Assembly: GCA_024698715.1 (NCBI GenBank)
Contig: JAILRA010000028.1
Coordinates: 1-58,442 of the forward strand
DNA from: Lachnospiraceae bacterium
GTDB lineage: Bacteria; Bacillota; Clostridia; Lachnospirales; Lachnospiraceae
Direction: 5' to 3'
DNA length: 58,442 nucleotides
The notes under the pieces were generated by a model, which saw only the letters and a program-made list of their open reading frames with translations, had not been told where the DNA came from and did no database searches. This document shows, one piece after another, positions 43,758 through 53,400 of the stretch. Each line of letters starts with the position of its first letter. Position 1 is the first letter of the stretch. The translations under genes were made by a program, and so were the position numbers.

Positions 43758-44609
43758 TTACCGTGTGTTATCAATTAATGCTTTATAAACATCGCTCTTT
43801 GAGATGCCTCTGTCGCCGGCCACCGCCTTCATGGCTTCTTTTTTATCCATGCCTTTATCAAGATACATCTGCAAATGTTCGTTTATATCGGTATCCATCC
43901 AGTTCTGTTTCTGTTTTTCCTTTTCCGCCTTCCTGTCGAGTCCTTCGGCCACCAGAACATATTCGCCTTTCGGCTCGTTTTTTTCATAATGATCTGTTGC
44001 CTCTTCCATCGTCATAAGAAGGGTTTCTTCGAATCTTTTGGTGAGTTCGCGGCATATTGCGATCCTTCTTTCGCCACCGAGAACTTCTTTCAGATCCGAA
44101 AGCGTATTTTTAAGATGATGGGGCGCCTCATATATGATGATCGTGCGGTACTCATCCTTTAAATCTTCCAGGATCTCCCTTCTTTCCTTCTTTTCGGAAG
44201 GAAGAAACCCTTCAAAGCAGAATCTTCTCGTTGAAATTCCCGATAATGTCAGTGCCACTATGCATGCGCAGGGTCCGGGCAGGGAAGTAACACTTATCCC
44301 TTCTTCACGGCACATTCTCACAAGAACTTCTCCGGGATCCGAAATACCGGGTGTTCCCGCATCGGTTATAAGGGCGATATTCTTTCCTTCTTTAAGCTTA
44401 TCGATAAGGGTATATGCCTTTTGTGTTTTGTTGTATTCATGATAGCTTGTCATCGGTACGTGGATATCGAAGGCATTCATGAGTTTCATTGAATTTCTTG
44501 TATCTTCCGCAGCTATCAGATCGGCTTCCTTCAAAGTGGAAACAACACGCTCACTTATATCCGAAAGATTTCCGATCGGCGTCGGACACAAATATAAAGT
44601 ACCGTTCAT
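43758..44609 (-). CDS. rsmI: 16S rRNA (cytidine1402-2'-O)-methyltransferase
   Basis: The 283-residue SAM-dependent enzyme shows LYLCPTPIGNLSDIS (about 5-19), AAEDTRNSMKLMN (about 33-45), ITDAGTPGISDPG (about 80-92) and the C-terminal helix-rich domain. It methylates the ribosomal decoding centre. It is the last gene of the yaaR-holB-ricT-trmN6-rsmI cluster and its start overlaps the trmN6 stop by one base. Confidence 0.94.
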   Translation of the reverse strand: MNGTLYLCPTPIGNLSDISERVVSTLKEADLIAAEDTRNSMKLMNAFDIHVPMTSYHEYNKTQKAYTLIDKLKEGKNIALITDAGTPGISDPGEVLVRMCREEGISVTSLPGPCACIVALTLSGISTRRFCFEGFLPSEKKERREILEDLKDEYRTIIIYEAPHHLKNTLSDLKEVLGGERRIAICRELTKRFEETLLMTMEEATDHYEKNEPKGEYVLVAEGLDRKAEKEKQKQNWMDTDINEHLQMYLDKGMDKKEAMKAVAGDRGISKSDVYKALIDNTR

Positions 44610-45355
44610 TAATTTTCCTCGTATATCCTGCTCACTTCCGGAGTATACTTTCCGGAATCGTCATAAATGATCAAAGGTTTTTCGATCCTCATTCCCGGAT
44701 TGGCACATTTTCTGCCTTCCACAAGGATCATGTTAGGCTCGCTGTCAGTTCTCGGGTACACCACTCTGAGTCGTTTGGGTTCAAGCTTTACCTTCTTCAT
44801 CCCGACAATGATCTCATCAAGTCTTTCGGGCTTGTGCACCATGAAGAAACCGCCGCCCTCTTTTAAAAGTTTTGACGAAACCGAAAGAACGTCCTCGAGC
44901 GTGCATTTGATCTCAAAACGTGCTATTGCCTTGCTTTCATCGGGATTCACAAGTCCCTTTCCGCTTTTCATATAGGGCGGGTTTACGGTGACCGCATCGA
45001 AGGAAGCATTCTTATATATTCCGTTTAAGTTTCGAAGATTCTCGCAGACGATATCTATCTTATCCTCAAGTTCATTGAGTTTTACGCTTCGTGATGCCAT
45101 ATCCGCCGTTTCACTCTGGATCTCAACTCCCACAAAATGAGAGGCCTGAGTTTTGGCTGATAAAAGGATAGGGATAACACCCGTACCCGTACAAAGATCG
45201 ATGACATTGTCTTTGTTTTTTAATTTAACGAATTCGGTCAGAAGGACCGCATCCATACCAAAACAAAAACGGGTAAAGTTTTGGATAATACTGTACCCGT
45301 TTCTCTGAAGCGAATCTATTCTTTCGTTTTCTTTAAGTAAATCATTCTTCGCCAT
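44609..45355 (-). CDS. tRNA1(Val) (adenine37-N6)-methyltransferase family protein
   Basis: I start at ATG 45355, giving 248 residues; the frame is open further upstream, but that part only mirrors the RicT tail in another frame. The N-terminus reads MAKNDLLKENERIDSL, followed by QRNGYSIIQNFTRFCFGMDA, a SAM motif VIDLCTGTGVIPILL (about 53-67) and the N6-adenine motif VNPPYM (about 123-128). This matches TrmN6/YabB-like enzymes. The ATG overlaps the RicT stop by 14 bp, so translation is coupled. Confidence 0.87.
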   Translation of the reverse strand: MAKNDLLKENERIDSLQRNGYSIIQNFTRFCFGMDAVLLTEFVKLKNKDNVIDLCTGTGVIPILLSAKTQASHFVGVEIQSETADMASRSVKLNELEDKIDIVCENLRNLNGIYKNASFDAVTVNPPYMKSGKGLVNPDESKAIARFEIKCTLEDVLSVSSKLLKEGGGFFMVHKPERLDEIIVGMKKVKLEPKRLRVVYPRTDSEPNMILVEGRKCANPGMRIEKPLIIYDDSGKYTPEVSRIYEEN

Positions 45356-46523
45356 TTGGTCTCGGTCTGCTTTCGCGACGATTATTGTGATAATGGGCGT
45401 TGTTCTTCTTGCCCTGATTTCCGGTCTTTTTTTTGTCGGACTTGTTTTCGTTCTTGTTGTGTTCTTTTTTGCCGCCGTCCTTCCATTCCTTCTTTTCTTT
45501 TTTCTTTTCCCTGCCTTCAAAGGAATTGCGGTTTTCTTTTTTTCTGTCGTGATGTTTCTTCTCGCCGGGAGCCGCATCGCTTCCGAGGATCTCTTTCATC
45601 TCCTCTTCCTGCTCCCTCTCAGTTTCGATGATATCTTCTCTCTCCTGTTTTTCGAGAAGTTCAAGCGCTTTTCTTTCTTCTTCGCTTAAAACATCTTTTT
45701 CCTTATGTCCGTTCTTCTTGAATGACAGTTCGGTCGCGTTGTATTCCCTGATCTCCTTATCATCCTTTATCTCTATTACAACTCTTACTTTCTGTCTCAG
45801 TACGTTGATGCTCACTACCTCGCCCTTATAGCCGTCGTTGGTGCTTACGGTATCGCCGACATTGGGCATGGTCTTGTTGAGTTCTTCGTAGGTCTCTTCT
45901 TCGTTCTTAAGGCAGCACATAAGTCTTCCGCAGACTCCGGATACATTGGCCGGATTAAGTGAAAGATTCTGCTCTTTTGCCATTTTGATCGAAACGGGCG
46001 CAAACTCATGAAGATAAGAATGACAGCAGAATTCTCTTCCGCACATTCCCACTCCGCCGAGAAGTTTGATCTCGTCTCTCACACCGATCTGTCTTAATTC
46101 GATCCTGGTCTTGAAAACCGCGGCAAGATCTTTTACGAGTTCTCTGAAATCGATCCTGTTATCCGCAGTAAAATAAAACATGAGTTTCTTGCGGTCGAAT
46201 GTATATTCCGCTTCCACAAGTTTCATGGGGAGTCCGTGTTTTGCTATTTTTTCCTTACAGATCTTATAAGCGTCTTCCCTTACCGCAAGGTTGTCCGCTT
46301 CCTTTTCATCATCCTCTTCGGTAGCGATCCTGATAATGGGTTTAAGAGGTCTGACTATATTTTCTTCCGCAACCTCTCTTCTCTCTCCGATCACCGTTCC
46401 GTATTCCATTCCTCTGGCGGTTTCCACAATTACATGGTCGCCTTTTTTTATTTCAAAATCGCAGGGATCGAAATAATACAGTTTCCCTGCGGTGCGAAAA
46501 CGCACGCTGACTACTTCTGCCAT
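45342..46523 (-). CDS. ricT: RicT/YaaT-like PSP1 domain protein
   Basis: The 393-residue protein has a PSP1 domain (about 5-240) with the cysteine motifs MCGREFCCH and VCGRLMCCLKNEE. In Bacillus RicT forms an Fe-S-containing complex that helps RNase Y in mRNA maturation and supports sporulation. The last 120 residues are an unusual, very charged Lys/Glu/Asn tail, probably disordered. The neighbours holB and trmN6 are the same as in Bacillus. Confidence 0.92.
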   Translation of the reverse strand: MAEVVSVRFRTAGKLYYFDPCDFEIKKGDHVIVETARGMEYGTVIGERREVAEENIVRPLKPIIRIATEEDDEKEADNLAVREDAYKICKEKIAKHGLPMKLVEAEYTFDRKKLMFYFTADNRIDFRELVKDLAAVFKTRIELRQIGVRDEIKLLGGVGMCGREFCCHSYLHEFAPVSIKMAKEQNLSLNPANVSGVCGRLMCCLKNEEETYEELNKTMPNVGDTVSTNDGYKGEVVSINVLRQKVRVVIEIKDDKEIREYNATELSFKKNGHKEKDVLSEEERKALELLEKQEREDIIETEREQEEEMKEILGSDAAPGEKKHHDRKKENRNSFEGREKKKEKKEWKDGGKKEHNKNENKSDKKKTGNQGKKNNAHYHNNRRESRPRPNGEE

Positions 46524-46551
46524 TTATGTCCTTTCTTTTGTTGCCCGATTA

Positions 46552-47544
46552 CTAATCATTGCCCTTGATGACTTCAAGGAGCAGAGTCATGCAGGTCTCA
46601 AAATTAGCCTTGGCTTTTATTCTTATCTTGGCTGTCTCAAGAGCACGTACGATATCATCTATTCCTTCGTAACTTGTTCTCTTTGCAACAGCTTTTATGG
46701 ATTGTATTTCCTGTTTGAACACAAGGTCGTTTACATCGTTTGTCGCTTTAAAGAGCAGAACGTCCCTGTACCATACCGAAAAAATATCCAGATAATCGAG
46801 CTCGTCGTATTTGTACTCTTTTATCTTATTGATAGCTTCCATGATGGAAGGCTCATCCATTTCATTGATGTGTTTCAAAAGTGATACCGCTTCCGTTCTC
46901 ATCTTGTCAAAATCCTCATTCATAATGAGCATTTTGGCTTTACCGAAATTGCCCTGTGAAAATGAAACTGCAATATCGGCTTTATAATCGGGAATCTTGT
47001 ATTCCCTCATAAGGTATTTTTTCAGAACCTTCTTCTCGACGGGTTTAAGTGCGAGCTTTACGCATCTGCTCTGTATGGTCTGAAGAAGTTTTTCCTTTGA
47101 AGTGGTCAGAAGAATGATCACAACATATTCGGGCGGCTCCTCAAGAGTCTTTAAAAGAGCATTCTGAGCCTCCTCTGTCATTATCTCCGCTTCGTTGACA
47201 ATATAAATTTTATATCTTCCCTTAAAAGGTCTCGTCGAAACTGTCTGAACGATCTGTTCCCTTATGTCTTTAACACTTATACTGCCGGGTTTGTCATGCG
47301 TTACGCTGTAAAAATCCGGATGGGCATTATTTTCCATCTGAAGGCAGGACTGGCATTTTCCGCAGGGTTTCTCGCCGTAGCCTTCGCAGAGAAGAGCTTC
47401 CGAGAACACTCTTGCGATGAATTCCTTACCGCTTCGCATCTCGCCTTCAATTATATATCCGTGCGCACATTCGCCCCCGTTTGTAACATTTTTGAAATAC
47501 TCTATCAGATGTTCCTGTCCGACAATATCTTCAAACTGTGCCAT
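46552..47544 (-). CDS. holB: DNA polymerase III delta' subunit
   Basis: The 330-residue clamp-loader AAA+ subunit has DIVGQEHLIEYFKN at the N-terminus, a zinc-binding set CEGYGEKPCGKCQSC (about 53-67) and the TLEEPPEYVVIILLTT sensor region (about 132-147). The Walker A region is degenerate (GEMRSGKEF). It sits between yaaR and ricT as in Bacillus. Confidence 0.92.
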   Translation of the reverse strand: MAQFEDIVGQEHLIEYFKNVTNGGECAHGYIIEGEMRSGKEFIARVFSEALLCEGYGEKPCGKCQSCLQMENNAHPDFYSVTHDKPGSISVKDIREQIVQTVSTRPFKGRYKIYIVNEAEIMTEEAQNALLKTLEEPPEYVVIILLTTSKEKLLQTIQSRCVKLALKPVEKKVLKKYLMREYKIPDYKADIAVSFSQGNFGKAKMLIMNEDFDKMRTEAVSLLKHINEMDEPSIMEAINKIKEYKYDELDYLDIFSVWYRDVLLFKATNDVNDLVFKQEIQSIKAVAKRTSYEGIDDIVRALETAKIRIKAKANFETCMTLLLEVIKGND

Positions 47545-47554
47545 AGTAATTCCC

Positions 47555-47995
47555 CTACATTAATATATCCAAAAGCAATCCCCTGATCTCGTCTATCCTT
47601 CCCAGAATAGCCAACGAATCCTTTTCTTCTTTTACCAGTTCCTGTGCAAGCTCGTCGAGAGCCTGATCGACTCTTCTTATGATGCCGTAAACTCTGTGTC
47701 TTCCTCTTCTGTCAAGGAAGTTCTCTCTGGAAAACTCATGGGATCTGTTCACGATCTCGTTCATAAAACCTTTGACCAGTGAACGGTAATGCTTCATATC
47801 CCTTATGTCCATTTTCTTTTTGATCTTGTCACCCTGCATCGTTATCTCTTCCATCATGCCGAGAAGACGCTGCTGAAGTTCCGCTTCCTCAACATTTGAA
47901 GACAAAACAAATTTAAAAGGAACATCCGGCTTTTCCGACTGTCTTACCTGCTCCGGCGCAGTTGCCTGTGTGATCTGATTAACTTTTATTTCCAT
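47555..47995 (-). CDS. yaaR: YaaR-like DUF327 protein
   Basis: The 146-residue protein matches DUF327 with [20 protein letters not shown] and [18 protein letters not shown]. Its function is unknown, but it is regularly the gene next to holB in Firmicutes. It is probably the first gene of this operon or follows the guanylate-kinase-like gene. Confidence 0.85.
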   Translation of the reverse strand: MEIKVNQITQATAPEQVRQSEKPDVPFKFVLSSNVEEAELQQRLLGMMEEITMQGDKIKKKMDIRDMKHYRSLVKGFMNEIVNRSHEFSRENFLDRRGRHRVYGIIRRVDQALDELAQELVKEEKDSLAILGRIDEIRGLLLDILM

Positions 47996-48073
47996 CAGGC
48001 TCTCCCTTTTTATCCGTCATTACAACCAGGATCCAAAACCGTTTCCGGCCGATTGAAAAGTGTTAAGATCGCG

Positions 48074-48661
48074 TCAGTTGTTATTCGAAATATACTCCCT
48101 GACTTCGCTCATGCATTTTTCAAGATCGTCGTTTATGAAGACTTTTTCTATACCGGCATTTCTTATTTTCTCTTTGGAAAAATCCGCCGAGTCCGCCAGA
48201 AAACGCCTGCACATTTCATCGTATTTCGGCTCTGCCTGTCTGCGTTCCCTGTTAAGTGCCCTCTGAAGCCTCTCACCGTCATCCACGTCTATCATTATCG
48301 GAATGATAAGTTCTTTTCCAAAATGATTTCTGATCTGTGCGAACGATTCAAGAGTTCCGATAATAACATAACTCTTTTTATCCAGTTCAATGTCGCCGTT
48401 ATCCACGGTCATGTATTTCCATATTCCGCATACTGTGTTATATGCTCTGGATTCTACTATTTTCCCTTCTTCATGAAGTCTTGCGGCTTCCACTTCATCG
48501 ATAAAATAATATTCTCTTCCGTTTACTTCGCCTTCCCTGATCGGTCTGGTCGTATATGTCACGATCTGACTCAGGCCGAGTTCCTTATCGGCCAAAAGCC
48601 TCTTATATACGGTATCCTTTCCCGAAGAACTCTTACCGCAAATACAATATATCTTTCCCAT
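48074..48661 (-). CDS. Guanylate-kinase-like protein
   Basis: The 195-residue protein has a P-loop CGKSSSGKDTVY (about 8-19), the guanylate-kinase TYTTRPIREGEVNGREYYFI stretch (about 35-54) and a lid-like RALNRERRQAE region. It could be guanylate kinase making GDP, although the N-terminus is shorter and the P-loop sequence differs from canonical Gmk, so another nucleoside-monophosphate kinase role is possible. Confidence 0.75.
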   Translation of the reverse strand: MGKIYCICGKSSSGKDTVYKRLLADKELGLSQIVTYTTRPIREGEVNGREYYFIDEVEAARLHEEGKIVESRAYNTVCGIWKYMTVDNGDIELDKKSYVIIGTLESFAQIRNHFGKELIIPIMIDVDDGERLQRALNRERRQAEPKYDEMCRRFLADSADFSKEKIRNAGIEKVFINDDLEKCMSEVREYISNNN

Positions 48662-48737
48662 TATTCCGAAAACTTAATTCAAGTCTCTCCTTAAAATACT
48701 TAATACTTAAATGCCCTTTTACAAAGCGGTTTCACGA

Positions 48738-49589
48738 TCACGAATCGTAGAAAAGCACACCGAGTGTTGCCGGTCCGCAATGGCTTGTGATAACTCCGCC
48801 CGCCTGAGTCTCAAGTATCTCATCGAAATAATTCAGTTCCTTAAGATACTCGATAACAGGTTCCACATACTGATGGTCCATAACGGAATGTGTAACAAAC
48901 ACTCTCTTTTTGTCCGCCTTAAGAAGATCCTCTCTCATATCTTCCACATAGGCTTTAAGCACTTTGTTTGTCTTTCCCCTGTACTTGGTGCCCACACCCA
49001 TTTTACCCATTTTAACTTCGATCCTCGGTTTCAGTTTCAGGGTGTTGGCAAGCAGTGCCGTAACGGCGTTGCATCTTCCGCCTCTTGCAAGGAATGTCAG
49101 TGTATCCACTACAAAGCTGGCTCTGACTTTATCCCTTGCGGCATCTATCGCTTCATATATTTCTTCCGTCGTTTTTCCGTCCTGAAGCATTTCCGCCGCT
49201 CTTATTACCTGAAGTCCTATTCCGGTGGAAAGGTTCATGGAATTGATCACGAAAACTCTGTCGTATTCTATGTCGGCAGCCGCAAGTCTTATGACATTGC
49301 AGGTGGTACTCATATCTTCCGATATTCCTATGTAGATAACATCATCCCCGGCTTCCTTATGAGGTTTCAGATATTCTATAGCCTCCTCGATGCCTGCAGC
49401 GGCAGTCTTGGGTGTTGTCTTGTGGGCATCCGACCACGCTATGATCTCTTCCGCCGTAACATCTATTCCGTCCGAATAGCTTTTGTCATCCATGATGATA
49501 TACAAAGGAATGACTTCGATATTGTATTTATCCAAAAGATCCCGTGACAAATCCGCGGTACTGTCGGTCATGATTACGATTTTTCCCAT
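48738..49589 (-). CDS. DegV-family fatty-acid-binding protein
   Basis: The 283-residue protein starts with IVIMTDSTADLSRDLLDKY and shows the YIGISEDMSTTCN and STGIGLQVIRAAEML segments of DegV. These proteins bind fatty acids and, as FakB, can present them to the kinase FakA. No FakA gene is in this window. Confidence 0.9.
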   Translation of the reverse strand: MGKIVIMTDSTADLSRDLLDKYNIEVIPLYIIMDDKSYSDGIDVTAEEIIAWSDAHKTTPKTAAAGIEEAIEYLKPHKEAGDDVIYIGISEDMSTTCNVIRLAAADIEYDRVFVINSMNLSTGIGLQVIRAAEMLQDGKTTEEIYEAIDAARDKVRASFVVDTLTFLARGGRCNAVTALLANTLKLKPRIEVKMGKMGVGTKYRGKTNKVLKAYVEDMREDLLKADKKRVFVTHSVMDHQYVEPVIEYLKELNYFDEILETQAGGVITSHCGPATLGVLFYDS

Positions 49590-49619
49590 AGTTGTTCTCC
49601 TAAAATGTACAGTTAATTT

Positions 49620-49648
49620 ATTATATCATTTTTTAAGCATTTGTCCAA
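49620..49648 (-). promoter_or_regulatory. Predicted promoter of the DegV gene
   Basis: On the minus strand TTGGAC (49643-49648) and TATAAT (49620-49625) are 17 nt apart, 30 bp upstream of the start codon. Confidence 0.7.
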
Positions 49649-49679
49649 TATTACGATAGTTTCGGTATGCTCCGTAAAT

Positions 49680-49708
49680 AAAGAAAGCACGGCGTATGCC
49701 ATGCTTAT
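49680..49708 (-). terminator. Terminator of the RND exporter-TetR operon
   Basis: AAGCACGGC (49685-49693) pairs with GCCATGCTT (49698-49706) with one mismatch and a GTAT loop. A-rich sequence on the left gives the minus-strand T-tract. Confidence 0.65.
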
Positions 49709-49725
49709 CTTTACCTTCTTTATGC

Positions 49726-50376
49726 TTATTTGTTCATATTCAGAAGTAATATCAGACCGTTATATACAAAATCTTCGATCTCTTCCTTGCTTTTATCCTG
49801 TTTTTCATCCTGAAGCAGAAAGAGGAAAAGCACAAGCTGCGAGCAGAGAACATCCTTTCTGTAAAGATCGTTTGTTTCGGTTATTATCCCTTCTTTCAGT
49901 CCGAGATTTATGAAATTCGCGAGCATGTCATCCATGACCTTGATCGCGGAGCAAGAAATGTCCTCTTTTCCGTATTTTTCTCTCAGTTCCTTTGTCAGCG
50001 AAGTATCCGAATTTCTTATAAATCTTAACAGCGACTGAAGATGGCCTTCCTTTATCCTGTTATCCCACATATAATCCATTATGCTGTAGAATTTTTCCTT
50101 GAACGTTCTGTCTTCCGTCGTGATTAAGAGGATTGATTTGACCGAATCGAAGAAAAGATAGTGGATCGCCTTGTAAACAAGTTCTTCCTTGCTCGTAAAA
50201 TATTCGTATGTCGTACCCTTTCCGATACCGGCTCTCGAAGATATTTCACTGATCCTTAACGAAGCAACATCTTTCCCTTCTTTTATCAGTTCTTCCACTG
50301 CCTTATATATCTTTACTTCCTTTTCCGGAAGATTGTCCATCAGTATAAGATAATCATACATATTGTTTTCCAGCAT
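49726..50376 (-). CDS. TetR-family regulator of the RND exporter
   Basis: The 216-residue protein has a TetR helix-turn-helix (about 20-68; RISEISSRAGIGKGTTYEYF). It is 49 bp downstream of the RND exporter gene on the same strand, so exporter and regulator form one autoregulated unit. The likely operator is the palindrome at 54379-54396. ATG 50376 has AGAGGA upstream. Confidence 0.87.
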   Translation of the reverse strand: MLENNMYDYLILMDNLPEKEVKIYKAVEELIKEGKDVASLRISEISSRAGIGKGTTYEYFTSKEELVYKAIHYLFFDSVKSILLITTEDRTFKEKFYSIMDYMWDNRIKEGHLQSLLRFIRNSDTSLTKELREKYGKEDISCSAIKVMDDMLANFINLGLKEGIITETNDLYRKDVLCSQLVLFLFLLQDEKQDKSKEEIEDFVYNGLILLLNMNK

Positions 50377-50425
50377 TTATTTTCCTCTTTCTTTGTTGCG
50401 ACACATTTATTATACACGGTTTTCA

Positions 50426-53400
50426 TCAGTTGTTCTGCAAAGACAGGCCCTGTGTATTTTCATTCACCTCGTCTTCTCTTTCACCATACTCGTTGACCTT
50501 CATGGATTTATTGGAGTTGAAGATGTCATAGAGACAGGGAACTACTATAAGTGTCAGTAAGGTTCCGTAAAGAAGTCCGCCTATCATTACGATCGCCATG
50601 GGCTGCATCATTGCTGCACCTCCGCCCAGACCAATCGCCATGGTTGACATTGATATTACGGTCGTCAGCGTTGTCATAAGGATCGGTCTTAATCTGGCTT
50701 TCGCCGATTCAACGATAGCCTCTTTTTTATCCATACCGCCGGCTCGCAGCTGATTGATGTAATCTACCATAACGATACCGTTATTAACTATGATTCCGGC
50801 CAGCATGACAAATCCGAGAGCACCGATGACCGATACATTGTTTCGTGTAAAGAACAATGCAAAGAATCCTCCGGTAAACGCAAGCGGAATTGTAAACATT
50901 ATGATGAACGGAGACAAAAGTGACTGGAACTGAGCTACCATTATAAGATAGATAAATATCACGGCAAGCGAAAGCATCAGAAATACCTGCTTCATCGCAT
51001 CCATTATCATCTTGTCTTCACCGGTCATCTCTATCGAATATCCGTCGGGCAGATCGAGTTCATCGAATTTTGCTTTCAGTTCATTGCTGACGAAAGTGAT
51101 GTTATGCTCGTCATCGATGTCCGCACTGACAGAAATATACTTGGTCTGTGCGTCTCTGTTTATAACATTGAGCGTTTCAGTTTCTTCGAATGTAACGATC
51201 TTCGATAAAGGAATTTTTTTATGATTTCCGTTCTTGTCGGTATAATCGAATTTAAGATTTCTGATATCGTAAATACTTGTATCCTTTTGTTCCTCGGCGA
51301 TCACATAAATATCATAATCCTTGACATCCGCGGAAAGACTGGCTGTCGCATTGCTTGGCATCATGGCCTTCATTACTTCTGCAAAAACCTGCGCCGTTGT
51401 CATCTGATATTCCATAGCCTTGACTTTATCAACATGGATCTTAAGACATGGAGCGGTATCGCTCAATCCGTCCCTGACATTTATCGTACCGGGAGTCTCT
51501 TTTGTTATCTCGACTACCTTTTGAGTATATTCCCTGATCTTATCCAGGTTTCTTCCCTTGACTTTTATCGAAAGTCCGCTTCCCAAGAGAGAAGTGGTAT
51601 CGCTTGAAGTCGTAGTAACATCCACCTTGCAGTCAAGATCGGAGGTTTTATCCATGATATCTTTCTGAATATCACTCATCTTTCTGTGACTTTTTTCATC
51701 AAGGATAATATAATACGTTCCGCTGTCACCTCCGCCGGTACCAAGCATACTCAGCATGCTTCCGCCGCCGATCATAACTCCGACCGTTTCAATACCGTCA
51801 ATGTCCATTACTCTTTCGGTAACCGTATCACAAAGTTTCATGACTTCTTCCTGAGACATTTCCGAACCCTTGGGAGGAGACACGGTCATCGAGATCTGAT
51901 CTACTTCAATATCCATATCGAGGAAAGAAAATCCTCTTGCAAATCCTGCAAAAACACTGGTGACAAGAAGAACAAGCGCAAGAAGGAGAACCAGCGGCTT
52001 TACTTTCAGCACTTTCGCAAGAAAGTTTCCGTAACCGTTTTGTACCTTATCAAACAGTTTTGTCTGTTTTTCTTCACCGTCTTTTATCATTACCGAAGCA
52101 GCGGCCGGAACAAACGTGAGCGCAACGATAAGGCTGGCTCCGAGTGTATATGCAACTGTTAAAGCCATATCTATAAATATCTGCTTTGTAAGACCGTCCG
52201 CAAAAACTATGGGAACGAATACACAGACAGTGGTCAGTGTCGAAGATGCTATTGCGGCACCGACTCCTTTTGCTCCTTCCGCAGCGGCCTTTTTGACTGT
52301 CACGCCTTCTTTTCTTAACCTGTATATATTTTCAATGACGACGATAGAGTTATCCACCAGCATTCCAATGCCAAGCGCCAATCCCGAAAGTGAAATGATG
52401 TTGAGCGTGATGTTCGAAAAATACATAAGCACTATGGAAAAGATAACGCTTAACGGGATCGAACATCCGATGATAAATGTCGACTTAAAATCCTTAAGGA
52501 AAATGATCAGTATGATGATCGCAAGAGCGGCACCTATCAGCATATTCTGAAGTACGCTTTTAATGACTATATCAATATAAACGCCCTGATTCATAAGAAC
52601 GGCCATGTTCAGGCCTTCTTTTTCGGACTCCATCTGCTTGAATTTTTTCAGGAGCAGATCTGTAACGTTTCCGGTGGAATAACCGGTCTGTTTTTCGATC
52701 GTAAGCATGACTGCAGGGTTTCCGTTTATTTTCGAATAAGATTCGCCTGCATTGTTTATCACTTCAACACTGGCAACATCTTTAACCTTAATGGGTTCAA
52801 TGTTTTCCATGCCGAGATCTATGAGTACCATTTCCTTAAGGTCTTCGACATTGTCAACGCTGTCGCCGACATTGACCAGATACTGTTTATTTCCTTCTTC
52901 AATGTAACCCGCAGGCATTGAAAAATCCTGAGCAAGGATAAGATTGCCTAGCATTTCCGCAGTAACGATCTCGGATATATCGGCTGCGTTCATCGCATCT
53001 TTTTTAGCCTGATCCAATTGCGCCTGGCCCTGGTCGAGCGCGGCTTTTCCGTTCGAGATCTCGACGGAAGCTTTGCTTATTTCGATCACGCCTTCAATAA
53101 GTCCCTGATTCAGTTTCTTGTATGCATCATCAAGTGTGATCTTTCCTTTTGCCAGAGGATCCTTGGCAGCTTCCATGGTCGCTATTCCGGTATTCACCTG
53201 TGCCAGCGCATTTGTAAGCTGAGCAGCCAGAACCGTAATGTCGCCGGTATCCGCCGTGATACCCAAAGCCTCCAGATCGATGCCCAGTTCCTTAAGGTAA
53301 TCCAGTATCTGCTGGATCTCTTCCTTGGTCAGTTTAAGTTCATCAAGACTCGCCCTTAATTCATCCAGGGCAGCCTGCACCTGTTCCCTGGTCATTCCGG

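Noticed and set aside
45356..45577. N-terminal extension of the trmN6-like gene
   Set aside because: The extra residues are the RicT tail read in another frame; ATG 45355 overlaps the RicT stop and begins the family-typical sequence.
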